A stretch of 64,000 bases of DNA. It comes from Seonamhaeicola sp. ML3 (GTDB lineage Bacteria > Bacteroidota > Bacteroidia > Flavobacteriales > Flavobacteriaceae). The stretch spans positions 992,001 through 1,056,000 of the forward strand of contig NZ_CP096884.1 in the NCBI RefSeq assembly GCF_023273855.1, written 5' to 3'. Shown here piece by piece: positions 52,224 to 61,400 of this stretch. A program made the translations under genes and the position numbers. The notes under the pieces are model-generated. The model saw nothing but the letters and a program-made list of their open reading frames with translations, was not told where the DNA came from and ran no database searches. Numbering within the stretch: the stretch's first letter is position 1; each line of letters opens with the position of its first letter.

Positions 52224-53027
52224 TTATACATTATTGGCCATAGTCTTTTCAATTTTTGATTTCAACTCTTCTATTTCATTTTCATTGTAGAAAAAATCTA
52301 TATTATCATTTAAAATTCTATTAAACAAAGGTTTAAATACAAAGTTGTCTTTTAGTTTTTTGTTGTTTTCGAATAAATAGTTTACAATTTTTTTAGCTTC
52401 ATCTGTTTGATTAATTTTCTGTAGTATTCTAACAATTGATAGCATATGTTGCCCTCCCATAATATTCTCTTCGTTTAGAAAGTCAACTGAGTTATTCTTT
52501 ATTTTTTCCAAATTGATTTTATCGAAGGGTAATGGGAAATTTGTAAAATTATTTAGAAAATTTAAAGCTTGATTGTTAAAAGCTTGTAATATATATTTAA
52601 TAGTTTCTATTGCCTCATTTTCACTATTGCCATAGTAAAAAATAGGGTTTTCATTTGGGAGCGTTATTCTTTTAACAAGAAAACAGTCATGGACTTTCAT
52701 TTTGTTAATATTCTTTTTTAACCAATATGATGCTGGTAAAAAATCAAGATGAACACCTACAAATATTTCACAGCCACCACCATATTTTGTAGCAGATAAT
52801 TCAAAAATATGAATATATCCATTGTCTAACTTTTTTATAAATTTAAACCCAGAACCTATAAATCCAAATTTTCTAATTTTTGGAGAAAGATGTTTGGTTA
52901 ATATCTTTTTAAATCCAGCAGTTTTTAAACTTAATGGCAGTATAAAATTAAAATAATTCATGTATTCTTCATGACTGCTCCATTCCTCTATTTTTAAGAA
53001 CCTTTTTGGTAAATTACTTGAATTCAT
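52224..53027 (-). CDS. DUF4304-like hypothetical protein
   Basis: 267 residues, cytoplasmic. The middle (ILTKHLSPKIRKFGFIGSG, then GYIHIFELSATKYGGGCEIF) resembles DUF4304, proteins of unknown function often found among accessory genes. The C-terminal part is helical and Asn/Lys-rich. Strongly AT-rich compared with neighbours and lone in orientation between foldable intergenic segments, so horizontal origin is likely. Confidence 0.6.
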   Translation of the reverse strand: MNSSNLPKRFLKIEEWSSHEEYMNYFNFILPLSLKTAGFKKILTKHLSPKIRKFGFIGSGFKFIKKLDNGYIHIFELSATKYGGGCEIFVGVHLDFLPASYWLKKNINKMKVHDCFLVKRITLPNENPIFYYGNSENEAIETIKYILQAFNNQALNFLNNFTNFPLPFDKINLEKIKNNSVDFLNEENIMGGQHMLSIVRILQKINQTDEAKKIVNYLFENNKKLKDNFVFKPLFNRILNDNIDFFYNENEIEELKSKIEKTMANNV

Positions 53028-53138
53028 TTGGTTACAGCTAATGTTTGGATATGAATCATTTTAATTATGTATATCTTGGTTCTTGCTTGTCAGAAGGCAA
53101 GAACGAACGTTATTGGAAATTTATATAAGAATAAGCGA

Positions 53139-53501
53139 TTAAAGCGCCCTGACCAATAATTCAGCAGTCGCAGGATTTGTAGCCAGAGGTACATTGTGTA
53201 CATCGCACAAGCGCATGAGCATGATTACATCTGGTTCGTGTGGGTGTTTCTCTAACGGATCTCTAAAAAAGATGACCATTTTACAGATACCTTCGGCTAC
53301 CCTTGCCGCAATTTGAGCATCACCACCCAAAGGTCCTGATAACATTTTAGTGACTTCAATCCCTGCATTCTCAACCTTTCCACCTGTTGTTCCTGTTGAT
53401 ATTATAGAGATGTTCTTTTCTTGTAATTTTTCTTTGTGTTGATTTAAAAACTGAACCATATCAGCTTTTTTACCATCGTGTGCAATTATTGCTATTTCCA
53501 T
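53139..53501 (-). CDS. mgsA: Methylglyoxal synthase
   Basis: 120 residues, shorter than E. coli MgsA (152) but typical of Bacteroidota. Converts dihydroxyacetone phosphate to methylglyoxal and phosphate. Motifs: IAIIAHDGKKADMVQF, STGTTGGKVE (phosphate binding), SGPLGGDAQIAA with the catalytic Asp, and FFRDPLEKHPHEPDV with the conserved His. It follows the TIM-barrel gene by 11 bases. Confidence 0.95.
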   Translation of the reverse strand: MEIAIIAHDGKKADMVQFLNQHKEKLQEKNISIISTGTTGGKVENAGIEVTKMLSGPLGGDAQIAARVAEGICKMVIFFRDPLEKHPHEPDVIMLMRLCDVHNVPLATNPATAELLVRAL

Positions 53502-53512
53502 TTCATTAAATT

Positions 53513-54418
53513 TTAACTTGTAAGACCTGTGTTAAATTCATTAACCATACTTTTAATAATAGCTTTGGTATCGCCTTCTTTTAAACTTTCAAAAGAGACG
53601 TAACCACGGTAATTACTCGCCTGAATAATTTGAGCTATTCGTTTTAAATCTGCAGGAACTTTAGTGCTATCCTTTTGTTTTACATGTTCTTTTACAAAAT
53701 AATAGTTGGCGTAGGGTGCGAGATTTTCAATTTCTTTATACGGGTCATCAGATGGGAGACTTCCACAGTCCAGTATTAACCCAAACCACTCTGAATTTAC
53801 CCTTTCTAACACGTCGATAACTTCAGAGCTAGTAAATAAAAATTCATCATGATTCTGTAGCCCTACTATCACACCGTTTTCCGCTCCATATTTAGCGCAA
53901 GTCTTAAAATCATCAATCATCCATTGCTTTATGTCCTCTTTAGGATATGCTTTACTTTTATCTCTCCCAGTAAACACTCTCATAATTGGAGAACCCAATT
54001 TAGAAGATACTTCAAGCCAATTTTTGATGAGCGCAATATCCTTGTTTCGGTTTTCAGTATTTGGTGTTGCAAAATCATTTCGAACGCCTGTCCAAGAAAT
54101 ATCTAGCCCCAAATTTAGTGCGTGTCTCTTTAACTTAAAAAGTTCCTCATTGGTAGGCTTCTCGGGGTAGGAATCAAAATAATAACCTGTTAAATCTACA
54201 GCATCCATACCAATTTCTGCTGCATAGTCCATCATATCGAAAAAAGTCATGGTGCCACTTCGCAATTCTGAATTAAACGAATACGCATTGATACTATACT
54301 GCAACCTTGATACTTTTCTTTTTGGAGAAGTTCCCGTATGTGCTAAAAGTCTATTGGCTCCTAAAACAATAGGGGTAAGCATTAAACCCCGTAAAAAATG
54401 TCTCCTTGTTTTATCCAT
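53513..54418 (-). CDS. Exported sugar phosphate isomerase/epimerase-like TIM-barrel protein
   Basis: 301 residues. A Tat-type signal (TRRHFLRGLMLTPIVLG) precedes an AP-endonuclease-2-like TIM barrel. Metal-ligand residues appear at Glu/His/Asp positions such as GLQNHDEFLFTS, LILDCGS and VSFESLKEG. Such proteins are usually sugar or inositol epimerases/isomerases; the substrate is unknown. Operon with mgsA, and possibly nadD 53 bases upstream. Confidence 0.8.
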   Translation of the reverse strand: MDKTRRHFLRGLMLTPIVLGANRLLAHTGTSPKRKVSRLQYSINAYSFNSELRSGTMTFFDMMDYAAEIGMDAVDLTGYYFDSYPEKPTNEELFKLKRHALNLGLDISWTGVRNDFATPNTENRNKDIALIKNWLEVSSKLGSPIMRVFTGRDKSKAYPKEDIKQWMIDDFKTCAKYGAENGVIVGLQNHDEFLFTSSEVIDVLERVNSEWFGLILDCGSLPSDDPYKEIENLAPYANYYFVKEHVKQKDSTKVPADLKRIAQIIQASNYRGYVSFESLKEGDTKAIIKSMVNEFNTGLTS

Positions 54419-54471
54419 AACTGTTGTTTTTGTGAACTTTAGATTCCCAAGGAAAAAATAAGAAATTCTAA

Positions 54472-55050
54472 CTACCTGTAAAAATTCATTTCATCTAAAT
54501 ATTCCCAAACAGGTAGCGGCAGCAAAGGTTTAATGTTTTTACCGTCTTTGATAGCATTTCTAATAAAGGTTGAAGAAATTTCCATGATTGGCGCCTCTAT
54601 AAAGTGAACCTTATCATGTTTATGTAGCTCGGTTTCTATCGCTACTTGTGATACTCTAGGATATACGTAGAGTTTATAATTTTCTAGAATTAACTCGGCA
54701 TTTTTCCACTTATGGAAGTGGTTTAAATTGTCCTCGCCCATTATTAAGGAAAAGCTGTAATCTGGATATTTTTCTTCCAGATGAACCAGTGTGTTTATGG
54801 TGTAATTTGGCTGTGGTAATTTAAACTCTATATCGCTTGGTTTTAATTTAGGGTAATCTTTTGTGGCGCGATAAACCATTTCTAAGCGTTGGTAATTATC
54901 CAACAAAGAACTTTTTTTCTTAAATGGGTTGTGTGGTGTAACTACAAACCAAACTTGATCCAGGTCACTATACTCGGCAAAATGATTAGCAATAACCAAA
55001 TGCCCAATATGAATAGGGTTAAAAGACCCAAAATACAACCCTATATTCAT
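54472..55050 (-). CDS. nadD: Nicotinate-nucleotide adenylyltransferase
   Basis: 192 residues. Adenylates nicotinate mononucleotide in NAD synthesis. GSFNPIHIGHLVIANHF carries the nucleotide-binding HxGH, and ISSTFIRNAIKDG is the C-terminal ISSTxIR motif. It begins 2 bases after the gmk stop, so nadD follows gmk in one operon. Confidence 0.95.
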   Translation of the reverse strand: MNIGLYFGSFNPIHIGHLVIANHFAEYSDLDQVWFVVTPHNPFKKKSSLLDNYQRLEMVYRATKDYPKLKPSDIEFKLPQPNYTINTLVHLEEKYPDYSFSLIMGEDNLNHFHKWKNAELILENYKLYVYPRVSQVAIETELHKHDKVHFIEAPIMEISSTFIRNAIKDGKNIKPLLPLPVWEYLDEMNFYR

Positions 55051-55052
55051 GG

Positions 55053-55640
55053 TTATGAGTTAATAAAATTTTTAACTAACACTTCAGCATCTTTAAAGGC
55101 ATTCTCTAGGTTGTCGTTTACAACAATTTCATCAAATAATGGCGCTGTAGCCAATTCAGCAGAAGCTTTGGCAACACGCATACTTATTTTTTCATCGCTT
55201 TCGGTCTTACGCTTTTTCAGTCGGATTTTAAGCTCATCTACACTTGGAGGTTTTACAAAAATTGCTAAAGTCTGTTCTGGAAATTTTCGTTTAATACGTA
55301 ATCCTCCAGATACGTCAATATCAAAAATAACATGTTTCCCTAAGGCCCAAATACGCTCAACTTCAGTTTTTAAAGTCCCATAGAAATTATCTCTATAAAC
55401 CTCTTCCCACTCTAAAAATTCTTCGTTTTTTATTTTGTTTTTAAACTCTGATGCTGAAAGAAAATAGTAGTCCTTACCATCTTCTTCTGTGCCTCGCTTT
55501 TCACGTGATGTGGCCGATATTGAAAACTCTAAGTTTAAATCTTCAATACCCAACAAGTGCCTTACTATGGTTGTTTTTCCAGAACCAGAGGGTGCCGAAA
55601 ACACTATGAGTTTACCTGGTTTATTTTCGTTGTTTGTCAA
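55053..55640 (-). CDS. gmk: Guanylate kinase
   Basis: 195 residues. Phosphorylates GMP to GDP. P-loop SAPSGSGKTTIVRHLL; GMP-binding SATSREKRGTEEDGKDYYF; HVIFDIDVSGG. Order yicC-gmk-nadD is common in flavobacteria. The 96-base gap from yicC contains a small CACTT/AAGTG palindrome. Confidence 0.96.
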   Translation of the reverse strand: MTNNENKPGKLIVFSAPSGSGKTTIVRHLLGIEDLNLEFSISATSREKRGTEEDGKDYYFLSASEFKNKIKNEEFLEWEEVYRDNFYGTLKTEVERIWALGKHVIFDIDVSGGLRIKRKFPEQTLAIFVKPPSVDELKIRLKKRKTESDEKISMRVAKASAELATAPLFDEIVVNDNLENAFKDAEVLVKNFINS

Positions 55641-55664
55641 AAGTTTTTAATTTTTTATTGATTG

Positions 55665-55684
55665 CACTTCGACTGCACTAAGTG
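55665..55684 (+). repeat. Small CACTT/AAGTG palindrome in the yicC-gmk gap
   Basis: CACTTCGACTGCACTAAGTG: a 5-base inverted repeat of a kind often seen between Bacteroidota genes. No T-run. Weak. Confidence 0.3.
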
Positions 55685-55736
55685 TGATTATTCAACACTG
55701 TTTACTGTGACATCCTAATGAACATTGATTACTGAA

Positions 55737-56594
55737 CTAAAGTACATTCAATAACTGTTCCTTAATTTTTTCAAGCTCATCTTTCATCTGTACAACCAAT
55801 TGTTGCATCGGGGCATAGTTACTCTTGGAACCTATGGTATTTATTTCACGACCTATTTCCTGACCTATAAAACCTAATTTTTTACCATTAGAATCTTGGG
55901 TATTTAAGGATTCAATAAAATAGTTCAGGTGATTTTTTAAACGGACCTTTTCTTCTGTGATATCGAACTTTTCAATATAATAGACCAACTCCTGTTCAAA
56001 ACGATTCTCATCGTATTTCTCTTTAAGTTCTTCCACACCCTTTAACAATCGTTCCCTAACAGCTTCGATACGTTCTGGATCTAAAGCAATGACTTTTTCA
56101 AGTAAGGTATCTATGTTTTCAATACGCTTTATGAAATCTAATTCCAGAACCTTTCCTTCGTCTTCTCTGTAAATACGCAACGCTGAAACCGCTTTATCTA
56201 TTTCAGATTGAATGACCTTCCACTCTTCCTCATCAATTTCTTCTCTTACGGTATTTAGAGCATCTGGAAACCTAACCGCCATTTTAAGCAATTCTATTTC
56301 GTTGCCATCTACAACATCTTTTAACTGATTTATATATTGCTCAACTACGGGTTTATTGATCTTAGAAGATGTATCCTCTCCAGTAACCTCCATGTAAATA
56401 GAAAAATCTACTTTTCCACGTACCAATGCATTAGCAAGTTGCTTTCTTATAACGAGTTCCTTTTCTCTGTAAACAGCTGGCATTCTTGCATTAAGATCTA
56501 GATTTTTACTATTAAGGGATTTTAACTCTATAGTAATTTTTTTAGTAGGTAATTGCAAAACAGATTTTCCGTAACCTGTCATTGAATATATCAT
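55737..56594 (-). CDS. yicC: YicC-family endoribonuclease
   Basis: 285 residues, normal for YicC/YloC. N-terminal MIYSMTGYGKS and the C-terminal GKKLGFIGQEIGREINTIGS motif are diagnostic. YicC proteins act on RNA (reported endoribonuclease, some link to sRNA decay). First gene before gmk and nadD; own promoter at 56616. Confidence 0.94.
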   Translation of the reverse strand: MIYSMTGYGKSVLQLPTKKITIELKSLNSKNLDLNARMPAVYREKELVIRKQLANALVRGKVDFSIYMEVTGEDTSSKINKPVVEQYINQLKDVVDGNEIELLKMAVRFPDALNTVREEIDEEEWKVIQSEIDKAVSALRIYREDEGKVLELDFIKRIENIDTLLEKVIALDPERIEAVRERLLKGVEELKEKYDENRFEQELVYYIEKFDITEEKVRLKNHLNYFIESLNTQDSNGKKLGFIGQEIGREINTIGSKSNYAPMQQLVVQMKDELEKIKEQLLNVL

Positions 56595-56615
56595 AAACTT
56601 ATGTCTTTAAGTTTA

Positions 56616-56645
56616 CAAAGGTAATCTATTTGCATTTTACTGCAA
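56616..56645 (-). promoter_or_regulatory. Promoter of yicC
   Basis: On the minus strand TTG (56643-56645), 19 bases, TACCTTTG (56616-56623). Good match; the start codon follows 21 bases later. Confidence 0.65.
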
Positions 56646-56656
56646 GAGTAGACATA

Positions 56657-58774
56657 TTATTCACCAAGAGTACCACAATGGCCACTGCCACCGCTACCAT
56701 AAACACGTTCTCCTTTACCATTATCGCATAATTTTGAGGGCCTTGTACCATTCTTACAACCCACAGAATACCACCAACCATTATGTACGGAATCCATTCT
56801 TAGAAAAGACACACCTGTTCCGCCAATATGTTCTGCAACCATAGAATTATTTTTCGAGACACTTACTCTTAAAAACGTATGTTCTTTTGGTATGGCTACC
56901 TGCAAACTTTGTCCAGGTGCTACGGCAACATACTCGCTTTTAGTATTAGTTTCTAAATTAAGGAACTTGCTATTGTTGTTTCTAAAAACCAAAACCTTGT
57001 TTTTATGTTGGCAGGTACCATTGTTTGAGTTATAAAGCGTTCCCTTAACCCAGCCTGTAGGAACATCTTTAGATGTGTTATTTTTAGCATTGTTCGGATT
57101 TTGTGGTAGTGCCGCTACCTCTTTTTCAAGTTCTTCCTGATGAAACGTTTCTCCGTTAAAAACAAAGCGAAGTTTATTTAGTTGGCCTTCCTTAAGAATC
57201 ACATTGCTTATTGCTTTGGTCTTGTAGTTATGCCTTAACGACAGAGTCATAGCAACATTAGCTTGTAAATCTGTTGATATTAACTCTGGTGTAGCCGTGT
57301 AACCATACGAAACAACCTTGTCATTTCTTTTAAACTCATACCCAAAATTTAAAAGTTTATTATTCTCATCGACAACCTCTAGCTGAACACGACCATAAGG
57401 GGTGAAAATTATATCACTGTTCATGAATGAAAATAACGGCGCTGATGGGATTGTAGCTTTTTCCATTCTAAAACCCTGTAATGAAGTGAGCTGATTTATA
57501 TCAATTTTATAAAGTCCCTCTGCAAGGTCAAAAGTCTTTTTATATCGTGTAGAACCTTTAAAAACCTCTTTGCCATCTGATAGCCTAACTATAGAAACAA
57601 ATGGAAAATACCGCTTGCCCAAACCATCATTAAAAACGAGCTTGTAGGGTTTCAATGGATTTTCACAAGACTCAACCCCTAGCCATGATTTATCAATTTC
57701 TTTACTAAACTTTGATAATAGAGGTTTATAATATTTTAGTCCACTAGAATAACTTGTTTTTTGGGATGGTGGATTGAACAGAGCATTCCTAGTAAAACGC
57801 TTTTTGCCAGCTTTACACTTTATACCCAAACCTCTAACACCGTCAAACCTGTTTTCTATTTCGTATCTAATGTCATCCAATTTGTCTAAAAGCTTAAAGT
57901 GATAATGATACCTGTTAAACAACTCCCCTTGAAAATCTTGATTGGTTTTTAATAGATCATCTAATTGCTTAATTTCCTCCTTTAATTTATTTTGCTCATC
58001 GGTTGCTACCAGGCCTAACAAATTCCCTATAGCGGCTGCCAACCCCCAAATGGTTGGGTTGTCTAGCTTGGCCAATCTTTCCATTTTGGTCATATCATTC
58101 CAACCAGAGGCGTATTCTTTAATCTCCTTGGCATTGACTATAGATTCTCTCAACCCCTCAAAGGCAGCTCTTAATTCGGTGTAATAATTATACGCGTTGG
58201 GATTACCAGAAACTTCATTAAGATAATTAGTTCCTGGATCTTCCTTAAAATACTTCATAATTATATCTAATGCTGAAAGCGCAACGTCAATTGTATCTAT
58301 GGCTCTATTCAATAACCCAATAAAGTTTTTTGATTTACCCGGATTTTTTATAGCATTTGCAATATTTACCACATCTAAAATAACAGAACCTGTATTGCTT
58401 AAAAGTTCAGAAGCCATAAGAACATACTCTGTTTGTAATTTAGTCTTTACGTTTTTAACATTCGTTTGGTAATACAATTCCCACTGCTTCTTATACAGGC
58501 CTTTTGCCCATTCCAGATAAAATTGGTAATGCTTTATATCTTCATTTAAATTATACAAAGCATTTTGATAACGTTCAATATTCTCGCAATTGACATTTAA
58601 ACATTCCTCATGGACCATTGGAGCTTGCTTTAATTTTTGGTGAAGTGTAACCAAGTCCTGCAAAGCAATGTACTCGGCCTCACTAAATAAAGATACTTTA
58701 TCATTTTGTGCCGAAACCGTTTTCAAAAATGAAAAAGCAAATACCAGAGTTAAAAAAAGAACTTTTTGTTTCAT
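56657..58774 (-). CDS. Large exported protein, family not recognised
   Basis: 705 residues from the ATG at 58774; the open frame extends 62 codons further but that part looks like noise, and the signal peptide MKQKVLFLTLVFAFSFLKTV starts here (cleavage near SAQN). The first half (about 25-330) is helical and rich in Lys/Glu/Leu with coiled stretches. The second half is beta-rich (VSIVRLSDGKEVFKG, AMTLSLRHNYKTK). It ends in a Gly/Cys-rich tail with CKNG, SKLCDN and GGSGHCG. No catalytic motif or sorting domain seen. Divergent from the LacI gene. Confidence 0.6.
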   Translation of the reverse strand: MKQKVLFLTLVFAFSFLKTVSAQNDKVSLFSEAEYIALQDLVTLHQKLKQAPMVHEECLNVNCENIERYQNALYNLNEDIKHYQFYLEWAKGLYKKQWELYYQTNVKNVKTKLQTEYVLMASELLSNTGSVILDVVNIANAIKNPGKSKNFIGLLNRAIDTIDVALSALDIIMKYFKEDPGTNYLNEVSGNPNAYNYYTELRAAFEGLRESIVNAKEIKEYASGWNDMTKMERLAKLDNPTIWGLAAAIGNLLGLVATDEQNKLKEEIKQLDDLLKTNQDFQGELFNRYHYHFKLLDKLDDIRYEIENRFDGVRGLGIKCKAGKKRFTRNALFNPPSQKTSYSSGLKYYKPLLSKFSKEIDKSWLGVESCENPLKPYKLVFNDGLGKRYFPFVSIVRLSDGKEVFKGSTRYKKTFDLAEGLYKIDINQLTSLQGFRMEKATIPSAPLFSFMNSDIIFTPYGRVQLEVVDENNKLLNFGYEFKRNDKVVSYGYTATPELISTDLQANVAMTLSLRHNYKTKAISNVILKEGQLNKLRFVFNGETFHQEELEKEVAALPQNPNNAKNNTSKDVPTGWVKGTLYNSNNGTCQHKNKVLVFRNNNSKFLNLETNTKSEYVAVAPGQSLQVAIPKEHTFLRVSVSKNNSMVAEHIGGTGVSFLRMDSVHNGWWYSVGCKNGTRPSKLCDNGKGERVYGSGGSGHCGTLGE

Positions 58775-58925
58775 CTTGCTATGTTTAAAATTCAAAATTG
58801 AAAGTAAAAGATAGTGGTTAAATGAGTAAATGCATAATTTAAAATCTATTTCCAATACACAACTCTTTATTCTTAACCACAAATAAATACTTAAATCTTT
58901 AGTTATTCGTAAAAAAATATATTGA

Positions 58926-58933
58926 TACTTTTG
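58926..58933 (+). promoter_or_regulatory. Candidate -7 element of the LacI gene
   Basis: TACTTTTG matches TAnnTTTG but is only 8 bases before the ATG at 58942, so a near-leaderless mRNA is predicted. The -33 box is weak. Confidence 0.4.
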
Positions 58934-58941
58934 TATAAATA

Positions 58942-59964
58942 ATGAGCAAAAGAATAACACTTAAACATATTGCAAGCGAATTTGACGTTTCTATCGCTAC
59001 GGTCTCTAAGGCCTTGAGCGATAGCTATGAAATAAGTGCAAAAACCAAAGAGAAAATTCAGCAGTATGCGAAGATGCACAACTATACCCCCAATAGTGTT
59101 GCGCTTAGTTTACTTAATAAAAAAACAAAGACCATTGGGGTTATTATACCCAATATTATGAATAACTTTTTTGCTAAGGTTTTTGTTGGGATTGAAGCCA
59201 AAGCTACCGAAAAAGGGTATAGTTTAATTTCTTGTATCTCTAACGAATCTTATGAGAAAGAGGTAAAAACTATGGAGCTCTTAAAGAATGGTACTTTAGA
59301 TGGTTTTATTTTATCCTTAGCTGAAGAAACCCAAGCCAAAGGGGCGTACCAACATTTAAAGAACACCATAAACGAAGGGGTGCCGATGGTAATGTTTGAT
59401 CGTGTAACCGATGCCATTGCATGCGATAAGGTAATTGTAGACGATTTTGAAGGTGCCCGACATGCTACCAATCACTTAATAAAAACAGGCTGTAAGCGTA
59501 TTGCATTAATTTCCGTAATCCATAATTTAAGCGTTGGAAAACTGAGAGCAGAAGGATACGAGCAGGCGCTTACCGAAAACCAAATAGACATAGATCAAAA
59601 ACTTATTGTTAAAATTGGTAAACGTGAAGATTTTGAAACAGCTATGAAAATTGTTCTAGCCGATAAATCTATAGATGGTTTGTTATGTTTGGAAGAGAGT
59701 TCTGCTGTTCAATCGCTTGAAATCATTAAAGGTATGGGTTTGAATATCCCTCAAGATATATCGATAATTTGCTTTACCAATGGGAAACTTCCCAAATACG
59801 TATCACCAAAAATTACGACTATAAGCCAACATGGTAAATACATAGGCGAAATGGCTGCCAATATACTCATAGATCGTTTAGAAGGCAACGCCGAGGCACC
59901 TTTTCAAACTAAGGTAATCAAGACCAGTTTAATTGAGCGGGAGAGTACGAAAACCTCTGACTAA
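58942..59964 (+). CDS. LacI-family transcription regulator
   Basis: 340 residues. HTH and hinge: ITLKHIASEFDVSIATVSKA then LSDSYEISAKTKEKIQQYAK. The periplasmic-binding-like ligand domain starts at TIGVIIPNIMNNFFAKVF and includes VDDFEGARHATNHLI. It very likely controls local sugar genes; candidates are the sulfatase (80 bases downstream, same strand) or the xylose genes on the other strand. The ligand is unknown. Confidence 0.92.
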   Translation: MSKRITLKHIASEFDVSIATVSKALSDSYEISAKTKEKIQQYAKMHNYTPNSVALSLLNKKTKTIGVIIPNIMNNFFAKVFVGIEAKATEKGYSLISCISNESYEKEVKTMELLKNGTLDGFILSLAEETQAKGAYQHLKNTINEGVPMVMFDRVTDAIACDKVIVDDFEGARHATNHLIKTGCKRIALISVIHNLSVGKLRAEGYEQALTENQIDIDQKLIVKIGKREDFETAMKIVLADKSIDGLLCLEESSAVQSLEIIKGMGLNIPQDISIICFTNGKLPKYVSPKITTISQHGKYIGEMAANILIDRLEGNAEAPFQTKVIKTSLIERESTKTSD

Positions 59965-60044
59965 AAACGTCTTTTAAACCTTTCCTTCCTTTTTGAATCC
60001 AATTAGTAAGCAATACTGCAAAAATTGAGTTCTAACACTTCATT

Positions 60045-61343
60045 ATGCAAAAAATATCCATTTTAATTCTAATTAAACTAATTGTTCTATTCCCATTTAT
60101 CACTGGCTTAACTAGTGGTAATGATCAAAACATCGACCATCCCAATGTTCTATTTATTATAGGAGATGATATGGGCGTTGATGCCCTGAGCATATACAAT
60201 ATTGGCAATCTTGATGCACAAACACCTAACCTCGACGAATTGAGTGCCAATGGCGTTAAGTTTAACAACGTCTGGTCAGCTCCAGTTTGTTCAGCAACAA
60301 GAGCTTCTCTCGTTACTGGTAAATATGGTATTAATAATGGGGTAAACTCCGTACCCGGGAATCTTAGTACAGAACATAAATCTATCTTCAAGGAAATAAA
60401 AGAGCAAACCAACGGACTGTACAAAACCTGCGTAATTGGAAAATGGCATTTAGGTAGAAGAAACAATTACCAACATCCCTTTGAGCATGGTGTGGATCAT
60501 TTTATGGGCATATTATCTTCTGGTGTTAAAGATTATTATAATTGGGAAAAGTATGAAAATGGCAAGATTGAATATTGCAATACCTATGCTACAAAATATT
60601 TCACAGACTATGCTATAGATTGGATTAATAATCAAAAACAACCATGGTTTATGTGGTTAGCCCATGCTGCTCCTCATGCCCCTTTTCAAATTCCACCTGA
60701 GGGGACGTATAGTAATGACAATACTGAGACCAACAAAGGAAAATACATTGCCATGATAGAGTCTTTGGATTATGAGATTGGCAGATTAATTAATGGCATT
60801 CCAAAAAAGGTATTGAAAAATACAGTGATTATTTTTCTTGGAGACAATGGTTCTCCAGGTAGAATGATGTCTGGTTTTCCAAGCGGAAGGGGTAAGAGTA
60901 CTACCTATGAAGGTGGGGTTAGAGTTCCCTTAATAATATCCGGAAATGGCGTAACACGATATAACGATGAAGAGCAGGCGTTGATAAACGTAAGCGATTT
61001 TTACACGACCTTTTCACAAATTGTAAATCCAAAAGCATTTCCTAATGGAAGCCATAATGATGGCATAAGCTTTAGACATTTACTAGACCATTCCGAAGGA
61101 AAAAACAGAACTTATAATTTCATGAGTATGGGTGCAAATAGAAGGGTAAAAAATACCACGTATGCCATCAGAAACGAATCTTATAAATTAATAGATAAAG
61201 GCGCAAATTATTTTGAGTTCTATGACCTCATTTCAGACCCTTTAGAAAAAAATAATCTTCTAAATTCTAATCACCTAACAGAACGTCAAAAAAATTCAAA
61301 AGATGAATTACTGGATTTAATTAATGATATTGTAAATAATTAA
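60045..61343 (+). CDS. Sulfatase of the S1 (arylsulfatase-like) family
   Basis: 432 residues with a signal peptide. The active-site motif is APVCSATRASLVTGKYG: Cys82 in a C-x-A-x-R form, to be oxidised to formylglycine by an anaerobic-type maturase. IIGDDMG binds calcium, and IGKWHLGR and APHAPFQIP are the usual later motifs; ILGDNGSPG-like FLGDNGSPGRM adds a metal ligand. In marine flavobacteria such enzymes desulfate algal polysaccharides. The substrate is not readable from sequence. Confidence 0.93.
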   Translation: MQKISILILIKLIVLFPFITGLTSGNDQNIDHPNVLFIIGDDMGVDALSIYNIGNLDAQTPNLDELSANGVKFNNVWSAPVCSATRASLVTGKYGINNGVNSVPGNLSTEHKSIFKEIKEQTNGLYKTCVIGKWHLGRRNNYQHPFEHGVDHFMGILSSGVKDYYNWEKYENGKIEYCNTYATKYFTDYAIDWINNQKQPWFMWLAHAAPHAPFQIPPEGTYSNDNTETNKGKYIAMIESLDYEIGRLINGIPKKVLKNTVIIFLGDNGSPGRMMSGFPSGRGKSTTYEGGVRVPLIISGNGVTRYNDEEQALINVSDFYTTFSQIVNPKAFPNGSHNDGISFRHLLDHSEGKNRTYNFMSMGANRRVKNTTYAIRNESYKLIDKGANYFEFYDLISDPLEKNNLLNSNHLTERQKNSKDELLDLINDIVNN

Positions 61344-61348
61344 AAAGA

Positions 61349-61371
61349 CCTTAACTGATTTTCAGTTAAGG
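61349..61371. terminator. Convergent terminator between the sulfatase and xyl genes
   Basis: CCTTAACTGA (61349-61358), loop TTT, TCAGTTAAGG (61362-61371). On the minus strand it is followed by TCTTTTT, so it best serves the sugar transporter gene. Confidence 0.7.
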
Positions 61372-61400
61372 CCTCAATTATTTTACTAAATTGTATATAT

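Noticed and set aside
58775-58960. N-terminal 62-codon extension of the 705-residue protein, overlapping the LacI start
   Set aside because: The residues look like translated AT-rich intergenic DNA and would bury the signal peptide; ATG 58774 fits better.
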